The notes below the pieces were generated by a model. It ran no database searches, was not told the DNA's origin, and was given only the letters and a program-made list of their open reading frames with translations. This document shows positions 63,750-64,000 of a DNA stretch of 64,000 nucleotides, piece after piece. This DNA is from Victivallaceae bacterium (GTDB lineage Bacteria; Verrucomicrobiota; Lentisphaeria; Victivallales; Victivallaceae): positions 22,897-86,896 of the forward strand of contig JAKSOF010000010.1 in NCBI GenBank assembly GCA_024405735.1, written 5' to 3'. How positions within the stretch are numbered: the stretch's first letter is position 1; every line of letters begins with the position of its first letter. Position numbers and translations under genes: made by a program.

Positions 63750-64000
63750 CCCCCTTAAAATCTCCTGCGATGGCGTAAGAGCCATCGCCCCGCTTCGCGG
63801 CTTCGGTCGATTTTCGGGGGAGCCCCCGCGCTCCCGCGCATCCGTTCCTCGGTGCTCCGCACCTCCGGTACTCGCGGCTTCGCGTATGGTAGTTTTTACT
63901 TTTTGTTAAAGATCCCCCTGCCCCCTTAAAATCTCCTGCGCAGTTCGTGAGAGGGTGCGCCCCGCTTCGCGAAACTATCCTTGCGGGATGGATACTTTTG
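63750..64000 (+). repeat. Second hairpin-repeat family, two units in register (second runs off the window)
   Basis: CCCCCTTAAAATCTCCTGCG occurs at 63750-63769 and 63921-63940, 171 bases apart, each followed 17 bases later by GCCCCGCTTCGCG. Between these constant blocks the first unit has an 8-bp hairpin GCGATGGC-GTAAGA-GCCATCGC; the second has GTGAGA at the same place with weaker pairing of different sequence. The unit starts two bases after the lipoprotein stop. No gene is evident. Confidence 0.75.

Noticed and set aside
1..64000. tRNA and rRNA genes
   Set aside because: I looked for T-loop and cloverleaf-like patterns between genes by eye and saw none; a dedicated search could still find one.

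Overview
The window is a chromosomal segment of a Gram-negative, roughly 55% GC bacterium. It carries heptose and dTDP-rhamnose genes for LPS or surface polysaccharide, undecaprenyl-linked glycan assembly, phosphatidylethanolamine synthesis (pssA, psd), diaminopimelate synthesis, a cytoplasmic GH29 fucosidase, and many small fused enzymes. That mix best fits a gut-type member of the PVC group (Lentisphaeria/Victivallales or a relative). The assignment is inferred from gene content and style, since no rRNA gene is present.

Layout. 1-3229 (+) is a tight housekeeping operon: lysA (truncated by the window edge), tsaB, dCMP deaminase, rfaE2 and an acyltransferase-like protein. 3226-5339 (-) is a purine-salvage pair, mtnN plus an adenine deaminase split over two overlapping frames. 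5463-15169 (+) holds an esterase, hrpA, a sodium:solute symporter, a GT2 and a polytopic membrane protein. deaD (-) follows, then gloA, a probable small structured RNA gene at 17563-17711, a GH29 fucosidase and an unusual MBL-fold/SGNH lipoprotein. 20804-22700 is gene-poor and contains an AT-rich insert flanked by two inverted copies of a structured repeat. 22701-26360 (-) has aconitase, a PHP phosphoesterase and a solute-binding lipoprotein.

26503-53000 is a surface region. It contains an 1138-residue RTX/MBG-repeat protein, a WecA-CapD_N fusion, a TviB-type nucleotide-sugar dehydrogenase, a nucleotidyltransferase-GHMP kinase fusion and alr. A 12.5-kb leftward polysaccharide operon (48092 to 35643) follows, encoding glycosyltransferases, a TupA-like ATP-grasp protein, flippase, pyruvyl transferase, threonine-synthase-like enzyme, deacetylase, polymerase/ligase, a split GT-C protein and a GT26. 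A nucleotidyltransferase-like gene and rmlBACD run rightward. The dehydrogenase (uronic acid), ATP-grasp ligase and PLP enzyme together suggest an amino-acid- and pyruvate-decorated polysaccharide; this is inference.

53008-63158 is again mostly housekeeping: a GcvH-like protein without the lipoyl lysine, an HD hydrolase, a double polysaccharide deacetylase, pssA-psd, an AI-2E transporter, purM, uxaC and purB. A small lipoprotein follows, then a second hairpin-repeat family that runs off the window end.

Across the window many genes share a consistent promoter pattern, TTGnnn, 17 bp, TATATT/TATAGT, which helps set transcription units.
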